From the NCBI GenBank assembly GCA_002150815.3, contig NDFF03000065.1, forward strand, positions 186,001 through 250,000: DNA of 64,000 nt. Direction: 5' to 3'. The DNA is from Grammothele lineata (lineage: Eukaryota; Basidiomycota; Agaricomycetes; Polyporales; Polyporaceae). The position numbers and the translations under genes were made by a program. Of this stretch, positions 34,403 through 46,000 are shown in pieces; within the stretch, counting starts at the first letter, position 1; each line of letters starts with the position of its first letter. The notes beneath the pieces were generated by a model. It did not search any database and was not told the origin of the DNA. It was given only the letters and a program-made list of their open reading frames with translations.

Positions 34403-36559
34403 CTAACACCCCCACACCTCCCTGCCGACCACCCCCGCCCAGGCCATGACGAAATACAGGACGCCGGCGGGGAGGGCGCACGCGCGCGCGACGAGCGCCC
34501 AGTCCCAGTGCCGGCGGCGGCTCTTGCGGAGGAGCTCTGCTTCTGGGGGTGGAGGTGGAGGCGGGGGTTCGGGCGAAGTTGGGTGTGAATGCGATTGTGG
34601 ATGAGGATGAGAGTGGGAATGGTGATGAGAAGCAACTGGGGCAGTACTGGAAGAAGCTGAGGGCGGAGGGGGGAGGGCAGGGACGATGTTGGACGTGACC
34701 CAGAGCTGGATCGCGCGCGAGCAGCAGGTGGTGGTGCCGATGGCGGCCCAGCACGCGAGCGGGCGCAGCTCGTGGTCGAGCAGGGTGAGCGTGAGGTGCG
34801 TCGCGGGCCAGCAGATCGCTGTTGTCGCGTGCGTGTGGGCGAGCAGGTATGGGATGGGGTGAGGTGAGGTGGTGGTGGTGGTGGTGGCGGCGGCGGCGTA
34901 TGGGCAGGCGTAGGCGCGGGTGGGGGAACGCGTACGGACATGCCGATATGTATGCCGGAACCCGGTCAGGCGGTGGCGTACAACAGAGCGAAAATACGGA
35001 GAAACAAGAAAACGACGAGCAGGAAATGAGCCCGGGTCGATCGGACGCAAAACTACAGACAGAAGGGCGTACCTTGGAGCGCGAGGAGGCGGATGAGGGT
35101 CGCGAAGGGCGAGTAGTACACGCGCCAGCGCTTGAGGAGTCCGTTCGTGAGCTGGAGGCATTGCCACCCGGTGAGGAGCGACTGCGTGAAGCGAAGGCAT
35201 GTCAGCCAAAACAACGAAGAGTGGGGGAAGCGGTCGCTGAAAACGCGGAACGCGTGATGGCTCGAGTGGTGCGGCAGGGGAGATGGTTTGGGGAGAAACG
35301 ATGATGGCCACCAGCATTCACATGCGTCTGTGCGGAGCGTAACGGCAGACCGTAGACAGCATGATTGTCTGGGGGGGGGCACGCACAAACATCATCGCCC
35401 CCAACATTCACATGCACCCCGCGTATGCGTACGCGCGCGCATTCGAACGAACGACAACAACAGATCGGGGTGGGGGGGGAGGGAGGGGCCACTCACCCAG
35501 AGCACGCTCACGGCGTAGTCGACGCGCGTCGCGTCGCGGCCGTCCGGGGGCCTGAGCACGCGGTAGAGGTTCCAGAGCGTGCCGAAGAAGGCGGGGACGA
35601 CGGCGAGGAGCCTGAACATCTGGAAGAGGATGGGGACGAGCCACGCGGTGGAGGCGGGCAGCTTGAGCTCCTGCGAGAGGCTCGAGGGCGTGATGCGCGC
35701 CGTGGGCAGGTTTCGCGGCTGAGGACAAGAGGTGCGAGGGGGCGCGGTCCAATGAGGGCGGCACTATGCAGCAGGGAAGGAGGGAACGCACCGAGTCTTC
35801 GCCTTCCGTCTCTGTCTCCCCCGCGCACAGCGCCCCGGGCGCGGTGGTGATCGGCCTCGACCACCGCTCGTCAAAGGCCCTTCCCTTGCCCTTCCCGAGG
35901 AGCCTATTCCTGAGCGTGTCCGCGAAGCTCACCCCCGACGAGCGGAACATGACGCCCTCGTCCGTCTCCGCGCCGGACTCGTCCTCGTCGGAGGTCGGGT
36001 TCGTGTGGGGCCGCGCCCGCGTGAACTCGGAGAAGGCCTGGCGCGAGCTGGGAACCGGCGGAGGCGGGTGGGCGGAGAGCCGGAGGTGCGGCGATGAGGA
36101 GGCGCGGCGGGTGGGGGATATGGGGGGCGCTGGCACGTCCGGGGGCGTGAGCGAGTATGGGGGCGGGCTGCTGCTCGGCGGGGCGCTCATGGTGTCGATG
36201 GTGGGCGCAGAGTGGTCGCGTGCGCGGGTCCTCCTTCGGGGCGGGGAGCCGCCTATGGTGTGCGAGCGGCGGCGGGGTGTGCGCGGGGGCGCGCTGGGCG
36301 ACGACCTCGATGGAGGGGAGGGGGCAGGGAGAGGCGGATGCGGGAGCGGACACGGTGCGAGGGGCGTCAAGTAGAGACCGCGGGTAAGGTTCGCGAGAGG
36401 CGCGCCTGGGCGGAAGTGTGACGTCCGCGGAACCGCGCCGGAGAAGGGTGCGGGGAGTGGACGGGGCGGGTCTGCGCACTCGGCGAGGAACAGGCGAGAA
36501 GGCGGGCGGTACGGGGGCGGGGCGGGCTGCTCGCCGTCGTCAGTAACAGTGAATGTCAT
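34403..36559 (-). CDS. eos1: ER N-glycosylation protein EOS1
   Basis: A multi-membrane-span ER protein required for normal N-glycosylation and oxidative-stress tolerance in yeast; mechanism unknown. The N-terminal region from MTFTVTDDGEQPAPPPYRPP is long and Pro/Ser/Arg-rich, as in basidiomycete members. The membrane part follows: ARITPSSLSQELKLPASTAW, LVPILFQMFRLLAVVPAFFG, TLWNLYRVLRPPDGRDATRV, DYAVSVLW, LTGWQCLQLTNGLLKRWRVY, YSPFATLIRLLALQ and AICWPATHLTLTLL. After a His/Pro/Ser low-complexity loop comes a final span (ALPAGVLYFVMAWAGVV-GREVWGC*). Introns include one near 34870-34900 with a GGT/GGC repeat. An in-frame extension upstream of 36559 exists, so the start is uncertain. Confidence 0.85.
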
Positions 36560-38560
36560 GTCGGGCGAGATGGGGAGCTCGGGGCGGGTGCGGGCTTGGA
36601 GGACGCATCTGTGCTCACCTGGAGGCGTGATATAGGCTAGGCTCTCTACGCGCAGAAATGGAGGGAGGCGGGGACAGGGGCGGTCCAGCCCGCGCTGGTC
36701 CGTGGGCGTGGAGAGTGAGCGAGAGAGAAGAGTTCGAAGAGGGAGTGACGGCAGACGGAGACGCGCACGCCGTCCTGCCGTCGCTCCCCGCCACCGAGCG
36801 GGCCTAGCGTCCCTTGCCTCCTGCCCTTCGCTCCCCTTCCCTATCCAACAAAGCCCGTCATCGCTCGCGTCACCTAGCCAATGCTCGCCCGCGACTGAAT
36901 TATCCCCCATTCCTCCCCTTCGCCGTCGACCCGGTCACCCATCCTATCTCAGCGGTCTCCTTCTCTCATCCGCCACGCGCAGGCCCCTCAAAAATGTTAT
37001 CTCAATGGTCGCGATAGACGCAATTCACTCCATGTCTGATCGCTCCATGTTCGCCCCGCCCCGTTAGACGATTCCTCGGCGAATTCCTGGATAAGGATGT
37101 TCATTTGCTTCCCGGGGACTAGCCCGCCACGCCCTGCCACGCCCCTCCTGAACGAGGAGTCGGCGCGGGTGGTGCTGCGCCTTGCCCAGTTTGGTTTGAG
37201 CGGCCACGAGCAGCCCACGAGTCCGCACCCTCAAATTAACGGTCCCGCCGCTATTCTTGCTGGTTGCAGGGCCGCACGTCTTTCGAGCTCCCCGTTCAGT
37301 GAGTACTTCTATCGTGGGCGCGGCGTTTCTTCAGCGACCTTTCGCTTGAGTTTATGTCTCTTCTGTCGCCTCTGAGATCTTGAACGCTTTCTCCTTGTAT
37401 AGTGACGGTGTCTTAAAGCCGCAGCCGTGGACGTTTAGTACGATCGCGGCGTTCTCATAGACAAGGACCCCTTTCGACGTGTTCAGCACCCGGCCGAGTA
37501 ACCCGTCTCGAGTTCTCTCCCTTCTTCCACCTCGGCCAGCTTGATAATTTGTCTGCATGAGTAAGTGCCGCCAGTTTTTGCGAAACTGTCCGCATGCAAC
37601 CCTCTTCCTGCATCAGGCTCGCGCGAGTCTTGAGCTTGAGCTTGGACTGCCGGTGTTCAATCAAATATTCGCGAAGCCCGGATTGAACGCCACTGGTAAC
37701 CAATATGGCGGTCCGCTATACGGGCCGCGCTTCCGGCGAGGACTCGTCTTGTTCCTCCGTCTCCCGTAAGCGGGAAGGCCGCCTTGGCCGATTGCGCCTG
37801 CCAAACTGCTCCCAGCCTAGCGCTGCCCAAGTAGCGGGGCTCCGCATCCGAGTTGCTAACGTTCCTGGCGATCGTTCTCGTCTTCTCCAGGCGGGACGGT
37901 CGAGACTCGCTGGCCCTCTCGTCAACGTCGCGGTGTAAGCCACGGTACCAGCGCTGGAGAGATTTAAGCACCCGCTCCGACGGGGCCGGCATCCTAGGCA
38001 CAGAAATCGCTTCGCGCCTCGGCTGAGTTAACTTTCTCCATTGATCACGTCAAACTCGCTATCGCAAGCCAGGAGGACTCTGCACCTTTATGTAACGTTA
38101 GCAGCTGCCTCCGGATGCTATCAACTTGAACGCCGACTATCAATTCCAGGAAGACATGCTCGTCCTAGAGGTCCACTCGTCAGCCAACCTCCGGTCCAGA
38201 GAGTGCGCAAATGTGCATGGAGTGTGCGTTGACTTTGAGCACTTCGCCCATTGGCTGCTACCCCGCACTCTACGATCATACCCCGCCTCCCAAATCTTAC
38301 CCATCAAAACATACTCGGCGCCTACCTCGGCAGGCCCGAGGCAGCTGACGGCCGCCCTGGTTTCCCTTCCTCCGGTCGTGCCAATCCTCTGCAGCCGCAT
38401 GACCGCGCGTGATGCCTACTCCCCGGGGCCGCACCAAACGTTGATATATCGACATCGTACGTTACGAGCTGGGGGGATACATATATAGGGACGGCGGCGG
38501 GGAGAGGGGAGGCGACGGCCGCCTCTGTTACCGTTCACGACCCCTGCCGGCACTGCGACG
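36560..38560. other. 2 kb divergent intergenic region, no supported gene
   Basis: Lies between EOS1 (minus) and the MFS gene (plus). The first ~450 bases are GC-rich and look like the EOS1 promoter and leader. Frames up to 120 codons (for example plus 38126-38488, minus 37657-38001) have no motif or splice structure. A long upstream region before the MFS gene is consistent with complex regulation, or with a decayed gene I cannot recognise. Confidence 0.4.
38482..38488 (+). promoter_or_regulatory. TATA-like box of MFS copy 2
   Basis: TATATAG about 75 bases upstream of the ATG at 38561. Confidence 0.5.
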
Positions 38561-40279
38561 ATGTCTCTGGACGAGAAGAGGAAAAGCGACTTGGATCTGC
38601 CAGGGAGGGGAGCTGAGGATGTTGAGAAGGCGGAGGTGAGCGTTGAGGAAGAGGCCGCGCCTGCGTACGTTGCGGACCCGGAGGCTGAGAAGAGGTGAGT
38701 GATCTTTGTGCATGTCTTCGTGCTCGGAGCGCGGTCTGAGGATCTTACTATGCGATCGCGACTTGTAGGCTAGTGCGGCGTATTGATATGCGAATAGTCC
38801 CCGCGTCGATGGTTATATACCTCCTTTGCTCATTAGACCGTTCAAACATCGTAAGTCTACGCAATTTCAGCATGCCCACAGCGACGCTCACACCCCTCGC
38901 CCACCAGGGAAACGCGAAAATCCTAAACGCAGACGCAGGCCACTCCCTCATGCAATCCCTCGGGATCACAAACCAACAATACCTCAACGCCCTCATGATC
39001 TTCTTCGTCTCCTACACCCTCTTCGAGACCCCCTCCAACTACATGCTCAAAAAGCTCCGCCCCTCCCGCTGGATCGCCTTCCTCATGTTCGCCTGGGGCG
39101 CCATGACCATGCTCCTCGGCGCCATCCACACCTTCCCCGCGCTCGTCGCCGTCCGCTTCCTCCTCGGGGTGTTCGAAGCCGGCCTCTTCCCCGGCATGGT
39201 CTACGTCCTCACGTTCTGGTACCGCCCCGAGGAGCGCGCGCTCCGCATCGCGCTCGTCCTCGCCAGCGCGACCCTCGGTGGCGCCTTCGGGGGCGCGATC
39301 GCGTACGGGGTCGGCCGCCTCGACGGCGCGCACGGGCTCGCGGCCTGGCGCTTGCTCTTCCTCATCGAGGGCGCCCCCTCCTGTGCTGGGGCGGCGCTCG
39401 TGTGGATGTTCTTCCCGGACTACCCGGAGACCGCGCGCTGGCTCTCGGTCGAGGAGCGCGCGACGGCGACGGGCCGTATAGCGGGCGTGGCGTCGCGCGG
39501 GCACGACAGGATACGGTGGGCGGACGCGCGCGCGACGCTGCGCGATTGGCGGCTGTACGCGCATTATCTGGCGTACATCACGATCTCGGTGCCGTTCTCG
39601 AGCATGTCGCTCTTCTCGCCGACGATTGTTGCGGGGCTGGGGTACGAGGGGCTGGACGCGCAGCTGTTCACGGTCCCGCCGTACGCGATCGCGTTCGTGG
39701 TGACCGTGCTCGTCGCGTGGATGTCGGACAAGTATGAGGTGAGGACGTTGGGGACGTCGATCTCGATGCTCATCGCGGGGGCGTGCTTCATCGTTGAGGG
39801 TACGTTGATTGCTTCTTCCCCTTGGCTGGTGCTCCGGCTCACATAGTACCCGTTGAACAGGTGCGATCCCTCCGGAGTCCTTCACGGTCCGCTACGTCTT
39901 TTTCGTCATCGCGCTATCCTTCTCGTTCGCGTGCATCCCGCCCCTCCTGAGCTGGCTCACCGCGAACCTCCACGGTACGGGCGCCTCCACGCTCGCCGTG
40001 CCTCTCAACGTGTCCATCGGCCAAGTGGGACAGATCATCGGTGCGTCCTCAGTCTCTCGCTTGCTCGCTCGCTCCGGGAAAACAGCCAGCCGCTCATCCT
40101 CGTTTCGCGGACCAGGCGTCTACATCTACAAAGCGAACGAGTCTCCGGGGTACCCCACGGGCCACTACACCAACGCGGGGTTCCTCCTCGTCGGCGCGGC
40201 GGCGGTCGTAGGCCTCAGGATCATGTACATCCGGAGGAATAGGAAGCTGGGGCCGGAGGAGCGCAAGTGGCGGCTGTGA
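38561..40279 (+). CDS. MFS transporter, Dal5/allantoate permease type (copy 2)
   Basis: Starts MSLDEKRKSDLDLPGRG with a charged cytosolic N terminus. It splices in phase to LVRRIDMRIVPASMVIYLLC and SLDRSNI, then GNAKILNADAGHSLMQSLG. Family segments seen: FETPSNYMLKKLRPSRWIAF, VRFLLGVFEAGLFPGMVYVL, FWYRPEERALRIALVLASA, LLFLIEGAPSCAGAALVWMF and FPDYPETARWLSVEERATAT. After two late introns it ends PEERKWRL*. About 490 residues, ~12 spans. It is a close paralogue of the gene at 16292-17965 but inverted, and much richer in third-position G/C. Substrate unknown, likely a small organic anion. Confidence 0.92.
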
Positions 40280-40472
40280 TGATTCATGCTTAATACCGGG
40301 TGTATACTACGATTACCTTACGACTGGTTATCTCGGCTGCTTGCTTCTAATGCTCGGATGGGGCGCAGACACCAAGAAGAGGAGTGTATGATTCCACAGA
40401 CAATCCGGGACCAGAGACAAAAAACCGAACAGTACAAGTACAATAATCTAACAGCGTACAATCCCCCGACAA

Positions 40473-42145
40473 CTAGAGCTTACGAGCACGCTTCCTGCCC
40501 CCACTCGCGGTCGCTTCAGCGACTTCTTCGCCGCGCGCCCGCTTGCTTGAAGGAGACGTTTCCGAGCCCCCGTGCGCCTTAGGTGGATAGAGCCCGAACC
40601 CAAGACCCAACCCTCCCGCCGCCGAGGTGGCGAACGTGAATGGACCGGGAGCAGCCCTCTTCTCCTCCTCGTCATCGACCTCCTCATCCTGCTCTGCAAT
40701 GTCCTCCGCGTCGTCTTCCTCGGCCTCGTCGGGGGGCTCGCCTGAGGAAAATTTGACTGTGAGCGGAAGGTTCTTCAGCACTTCGATCGCCTCCTCATGT
40801 GAGAGTTCGTCTAGCGGCTTGCCGCTCGTGAAGTCGATGTGTAGCGCGTATACGCCGTCGTCCTCTTCCAAAGAGGGGTTGAGCGCGACGGACGGGTGAG
40901 GTGCCTGCTCCGGGGGTGGTGCGGGGCCGGCGGCGGGGTTCTGGGGAGCCGTGGAGGATGACGGGGAGGAGTCGGCCGAATGGGATGTCGCGGCCGCAGA
41001 TTTTCGCCTCTCGTGAAGACTAGCAGCGCCACTCGTCTTGGCTTCAGACACCCAGCGGCTAATATAATAAATCCCTCTCCTGCGATACAATGGGTTCAGC
41101 AGATGATTTAGAGATACAGAAGCGTGGATACGCACTTGTTATAATGCTCGAGTCTCTTGAGTTCTTTCAATTCGTGTGCGACGTCAACATGCAGACGATC
41201 GTGGTGGCGCAGGCGGGCTTCCTGGTTCTTCGCCACACCGCGGAGGTAGATGACGGCAGTGTCCGTCATCACCTGCGTCCTCTTAACAGACTCGCGGAAC
41301 ATGGCGAGGCAGTCCGCAAGGCGCTCAATCTTTACTGAGACGGTCGCCTCTTCGTTTTGCGAGGGTTCGCTCGGAGCGTCGTGAGCCTTCTCCTTGCCTT
41401 TCGCGGTCGGTGGTTGGGGACGAAGAGCCGGGTACCGTATTTCGGTGAAGAGCCCGTTACCCGCCAGCTTTTTCGTGTTTTCGAGTGCGATGTAGCGCTC
41501 CTCCTGCCTCCTGATGTGATACGCTCGGGAACGCTTGTGGTTCTCGGCCACGTCCTTCGGTGCCCAGCGTTCGTCATTAAGCACCACGCTGTCGACGTCG
41601 AATTTCGGAAGCCGACTTCGCGAATTTGCGCTCAGATCGTCTATCTTGTGGCCCAGCTCATCGGCTTTATCACTAGGGCATCGAAGAGGGGCAAGTGAGT
41701 TATCAACGGCATGGGAGGACATCTAGAGAATAGCGTACGCGGCAGCGTCTGCACTGCGCAACGCCTGGGCGCACTGTGCCTTGAGGGCGAGATACGCCGT
41801 TTTGAGATGGGAGAGCTCTTTCTCCGCCTTTACATACTTGGCGTTAAGGTGACGAGTGTACCGATGGAAAGCGTCGACGTAGCCCGAGAGCAGGTGCTTG
41901 AGCCCCGCCACTTCGTCCGCAAGTATGTCGACCTTCTCTTCTGTGCTGTCGCAGGAGTATAGCTCGTTCATGATGCCAGGGGCCGACTCGTAGTAGTGCT
42001 GCAGGTAGAGGAATTCGACGGGCTTCGGGGGCGGGTCGTGGAGGATGCCGCAAGGAATGTCCCAAATGATCTCGTCTCCTAGCATTATGGGGCGGAGGTG
42101 AGGCATAGACACTGCGATAGTATCATCCTCGGTAGGTTTTGGCAT
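40473..42145 (-). CDS. Coiled-coil protein, function unknown
   Basis: Three exons (41739-42145, 41136-41672, 40473-41079) give 516 residues. The first intron (41673-41738, donor GTACGC, acceptor CTAG) removes an in-frame TAG that otherwise splits the gene in two; the join reads SADAAADKADELGHKIDDLS. Seen: an N-terminal part with IMLGDEIIWDIPCGILHDPP and YLQHYYESAPGIMNELYSCD. Long helices, probably coiled coil, follow (VDILADEVAGLKHLL, AEKELSHLKTAYLALKAQCA, LAMFRESVKRTQVMTDTAVI, HELKELKRLEHYNK). The last exon has ISRWVSEAKTSG, an acidic EEDDAEDIAEQDEEVDDEEE block and a basic tail (SGGRKRARKL*), likely a nuclear signal. The layout suggests a nuclear structural or kinetochore-like protein, but no family is recognised. 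Confidence 0.8.
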
Positions 42146-42753
42146 GTTGGCGGCAGAATGTGTACAACTTCAAGTGAGCGTCCCTAGAAGTTGTATGCGC
42201 TATGAGCTATGAGAGGGTTTGGGAGATGAGTGGGATGAGAGGTAAGAGGTAAGAGTGATTTCAACGAGTGGCACAAAAGAGTGGTGGCGATGTGGCCCAC
42301 GTTGAACAATGGCCACTGGCTTGCGCTTAGGCCCAAGCAAGGCTTTCCGTTTGCGTCATTAGGGCCCAAATGCTCCTTCGTTGGCCTAGATATAAGACAT
42401 ACCATTCCTGAAGAATAGACCTTCTTATCAATCAGTTTGGTTCTCAAATAAGATCATTAGTTGTGCATCGCGCGATCCGAATGGCGGTATGGAACAACTT
42501 GCCACCACTACGTATTGACGGGCCACTGCCAAGCCCAGACTGCCCGCAAGCACACTGGCAATATATGCTCACCGAACCAAGTCAAACACTGTAATTAGAG
42601 CAATGAAGAGAAGGGGGATGCTACATGCTTCCAGGTGGGAAGAAGAGCCTGCGTGGGGAATAAAGGAGGGCCTCGAGGTCGCGGCGGCGCTGGGATAATT
42701 GAAAATAACTGCAGGTTTGGCGCGCGATATCAGCCTCCTGTCCCTCAAAAATA
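42146..42753. other. Gap without a protein gene
   Basis: AT-richer promoter-like DNA upstream of the coiled-coil gene, then the flank of a tRNA gene. No protein-coding exon. Confidence 0.5.
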
Positions 42754-42832
42754 TTCCCATTAGCCGACTCGAACGACTGACCTCGTCATTACTAATACTA
42801 GTGACGCGCTCTACCAGCTGAGCTAAACGGGA
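42754..42832 (-). tRNA. tRNA-Thr (anticodon AGT) with six-base intron
   Basis: A 79-base gene on the minus strand. Acceptor stem TCCCGTT/AATGGGA (one G-T pair) with discriminator A. D arm GCTC-AGCTGGTA-GAGC. Anticodon stem CGTCA/TGACG encloses 13 bases instead of 7. Removing TTAGTA one base after the anticodon leaves loop CTAGTAA with anticodon AGT. T arm AGTCG-TTCGAGT-CGGCT. The insertion sits at the usual eukaryotic tRNA intron position (37/38). Confidence 0.88.
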
Positions 42833-43087
42833 TATACATTCTGCTAGTATGACCCAGATATAATGCTTACTGGGAAGTTAACTCGTATCGCCTACATCAT
42901 GCCCCGACAACATACTGTAGTGAGTGCCCAAATTGTGCGGTGATTATTGGCGGTATGCCACCAAAGGGATCATAAGTAGTTCGATTATACTCGACGAAGC
43001 TGAGTCGACGTCCCTCACTCCCAGGTATCCCAATCACGCCAAACCCATGCCTAGCACCTCCGATCCCCAACACGACGCAACTCGTGT

Positions 43088-46000
43088 TTACAAACACCAG
43101 CCCACAGCTGAACCCGGATCCCGCAGGGGCCGGTTCTCTGATAGAGTGAGGGCAAAGCAGAGACACTCACGCTCGAGTTCTTGCCGCCCTTGTAGCGCGT
43201 ACATCTTCGCGAGGAAGTACCACGCCTCAGGTACATCCCAACCTGCTCCGCGAGTGAGCTCGGAGAGGAGGCCCACAGCGAGATCGACATTGTCACGCTC
43301 CCCTTCGTCTTTCAAGCCATGGTTCTGCGCTGCCGCGAGGTAGACGCGGCAGAGGTGAATCGTGGCGGAGACGTCGTTGGGGGCGATAAAGAGCGCCTTC
43401 TGGAAGCATTGAAGCGCGCGTTGGTCATCGTCGAGAGCAAGATGATACAACCCGAGCTGTGGGGGAGATCATTAGATGACACGCAGATCAAACAAATGAA
43501 AATGCGCACCTGTACCCAAACTGCGGGATTACTCTCGTCGCGGACCTCAGCTTCTTGGATAGCACCCCTTGCCTGCTCGATCTTGCCTAATCTACGGAAG
43601 GTGGCTGACGACATCAGCCACAGATTACTGAGCAGTCGTCGATCTTTCGCAGCCCGGTTCTTCTGACGTGGGAACGTGGTGGTCGTAGGTTCGGGAGGAG
43701 GAAGAGACGGTGGTGGCGGAGGAACCTCGACAGACGACAAATCAAGTTGGGAAGTGTAAATGCTGAGGTGCTGGCGGAGATGGATGGACGAGGCTTGATA
43801 TGGGGACTGCCCCAGCATGCCGTGAATATCTGTCGAAGTACGTCAGCTCATTCTCAGTGCCTTGAACGCGGGCAAATGACGTACCTGGCGCGGACGTAGA
43901 ACGCTTCAAATGCATATTGCCATGTCTGCCGACGTTATGTCCAATTTTCTTTGAAATCGTCGTCACACGCGCACGACCCTTGTGCACCCCGCTGATAAAC
44001 ACCTCCCGTACTTTCTTCCCCGGTTTACCCCGCATCGTCTCTATGGACAGACGCTGCTTCTCCGACGAAGAACTTGCCTGCGGGGTGCGGAGGTCGCCGT
44101 TGAGTTGGTCCTGTGAATAGGCGGGGCTAGGACCCATGGGGGACGCAGGAGTGACCATGATGGGAATTGAAGGAGCCGGCAGTGTCAGTGAAGGCTCGGG
44201 CTGTTCCAGCACTGTTTGGAAGGTTGTGGGCGAGGCCATGGGATTCGGGCTCGTGCCGCGTTTCTCGAGACCGGAGACCATCGACCTGGGCCTCAGTTCC
44301 TGGGACGCGCGGCGGCTGTCGATGGAGCTTCTCCCTGAAGAATAGTTAGCGGTGGATCGTGTACTGTTGCAAAGCGAACCCACTGTCTTCCACACCGACT
44401 CCTCGCCTCTCTGAAAACCACTGGAACACGTCAACCCACTCTTCGCCTGTTCCCTCTGGGCCCTTGACAAATTCCATCAATGTGAGCTGGGTCATCCTGA
44501 GCTGAAGCGCGTGCTCAAAGGCTTCTTGCCGATTTGGTGGGGGGCGGTCACCCAGGGGATGCAGCAACGTTTCGGATGGCGGTAGGTCCACTGTATCCTT
44601 CTGCAGCAGCCTCGTAGACTCGTCGTATCCGTTAACGTGCACATGGCCGTTTGCTGGTAAATCGCCGTTGCGGGTCGGTGGGGAGCTCAGCTCGACAGGC
44701 GTGACGGCCTCCAGCGCGTTATCATCGCTTGGGAGGCCATCTACAGGTTCCGAATCATCGTCCGCGAGCTCCGCCTCGCTGACGCTTGCGCCCATTTCGA
44801 GCACTTCCTTCGCCGCGCGCCAATCGCCGGTTGCGGTGAGCAGCAAGCCGAGAAGGTGCCAGTGTCGTGATTCGCCGGATTCTGCCTCGACAGCTGCCCG
44901 AGCGTGGACGATCGCCTCCTGCAAATCCTGGGATGAGCCGGGGCGGAGGTAGGCGAGTGCAAGGTGGTGATGAGTGGATGCCGTTGGATGCGTCTCGAGC
45001 GAAGTGGTGAGTAAAGACAGTGACTGCTCGAAGTGTGTTGTTCGCGATCTCGGGTCCTGTTCTACGCAGTGTAGACGTCAGACTTAATAAGTGTAAGAAG
45101 GCTGGAGAATAGCATACCAGTGTAAGCCGTGACAACATGCCAGATTGCTTCTGCCAACTGGACACTTGCAAGCAGAGTCTTATCATTTTGATCTAGCCTC
45201 GACTTGACCTTCTCAATCATCTCACCAGCCTCCCTTGCCTCCTCTACCGCCTTGCCAGAATCTTCCTCGATAAGCGCTAATCGCGAGAACATGCGCGACC
45301 CTTGGATCAAAGTCTGCGCCCACTGGAAGTCCGTGTCGATATCAGCTCCTGCCCCGAAAGCGCCAGCAGCTTCTGCTTTGGTGTCCTGCTCTTCGGCTAA
45401 TCGCGCCTCGCGGGCTTTGCTGACGATCTGCACGTATAGGCGCAGCGTTCTCTTAGCGAGATCCGGGTCTCCGGCGACGTAGAAGAGGCGGCTCATATGC
45501 CGGAAGACGCGGTATGAGTTGAATGTCAGGCGGGTGGCCCACCACAGAACCTACGCAGTGATGTTAACGAACGAGCGTCCAGCAGTGGCCTCAACACTCA
45601 CGTCAATCACCCAACCGGCATACTCGCCTACAGCACCATCTGCCTCCCACGCGGCCACAGACAAATCGACGAGGTCCTCGACTTTGACGTTCCGTTCTCC
45701 AGCCTTTGGGAATGTCGTGGAGACACTAAGAATAGCGCGGTATTCCTGGACCACGGATCGTGCTGTGCTGATCCAGCGGTGAGATCGGTCCGTACCAGGT
45801 TTGGGCGTTGGGGCCGCACGGGCGCGGAGAATGAGCGCACGAAGATGGAGGACGGCAACAGCTGAGCGCTGTTCTGAACGGAATGTAGGTGGCCAGTGCG
45901 CGCTGCAGGCGTGGTACTGGTCGAGCATCTTCCATAGGGAGTTGCTGATCCCGTCCGAGCGAGCGACGTTGCACACTCGGGCCGCAATGATGATACCACG

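Noticed and set aside
34868..34900. GGT/GGC repeat on the EOS1 locus considered as a structured element
   Set aside because: A simple microsatellite inside an intron; no further structure.
38923..39885. 320-codon open frame antisense to MFS copy 2
   Set aside because: Arg/Glu/Pro-rich shadow of the GC-biased transporter codons; no domain and no splice signals.
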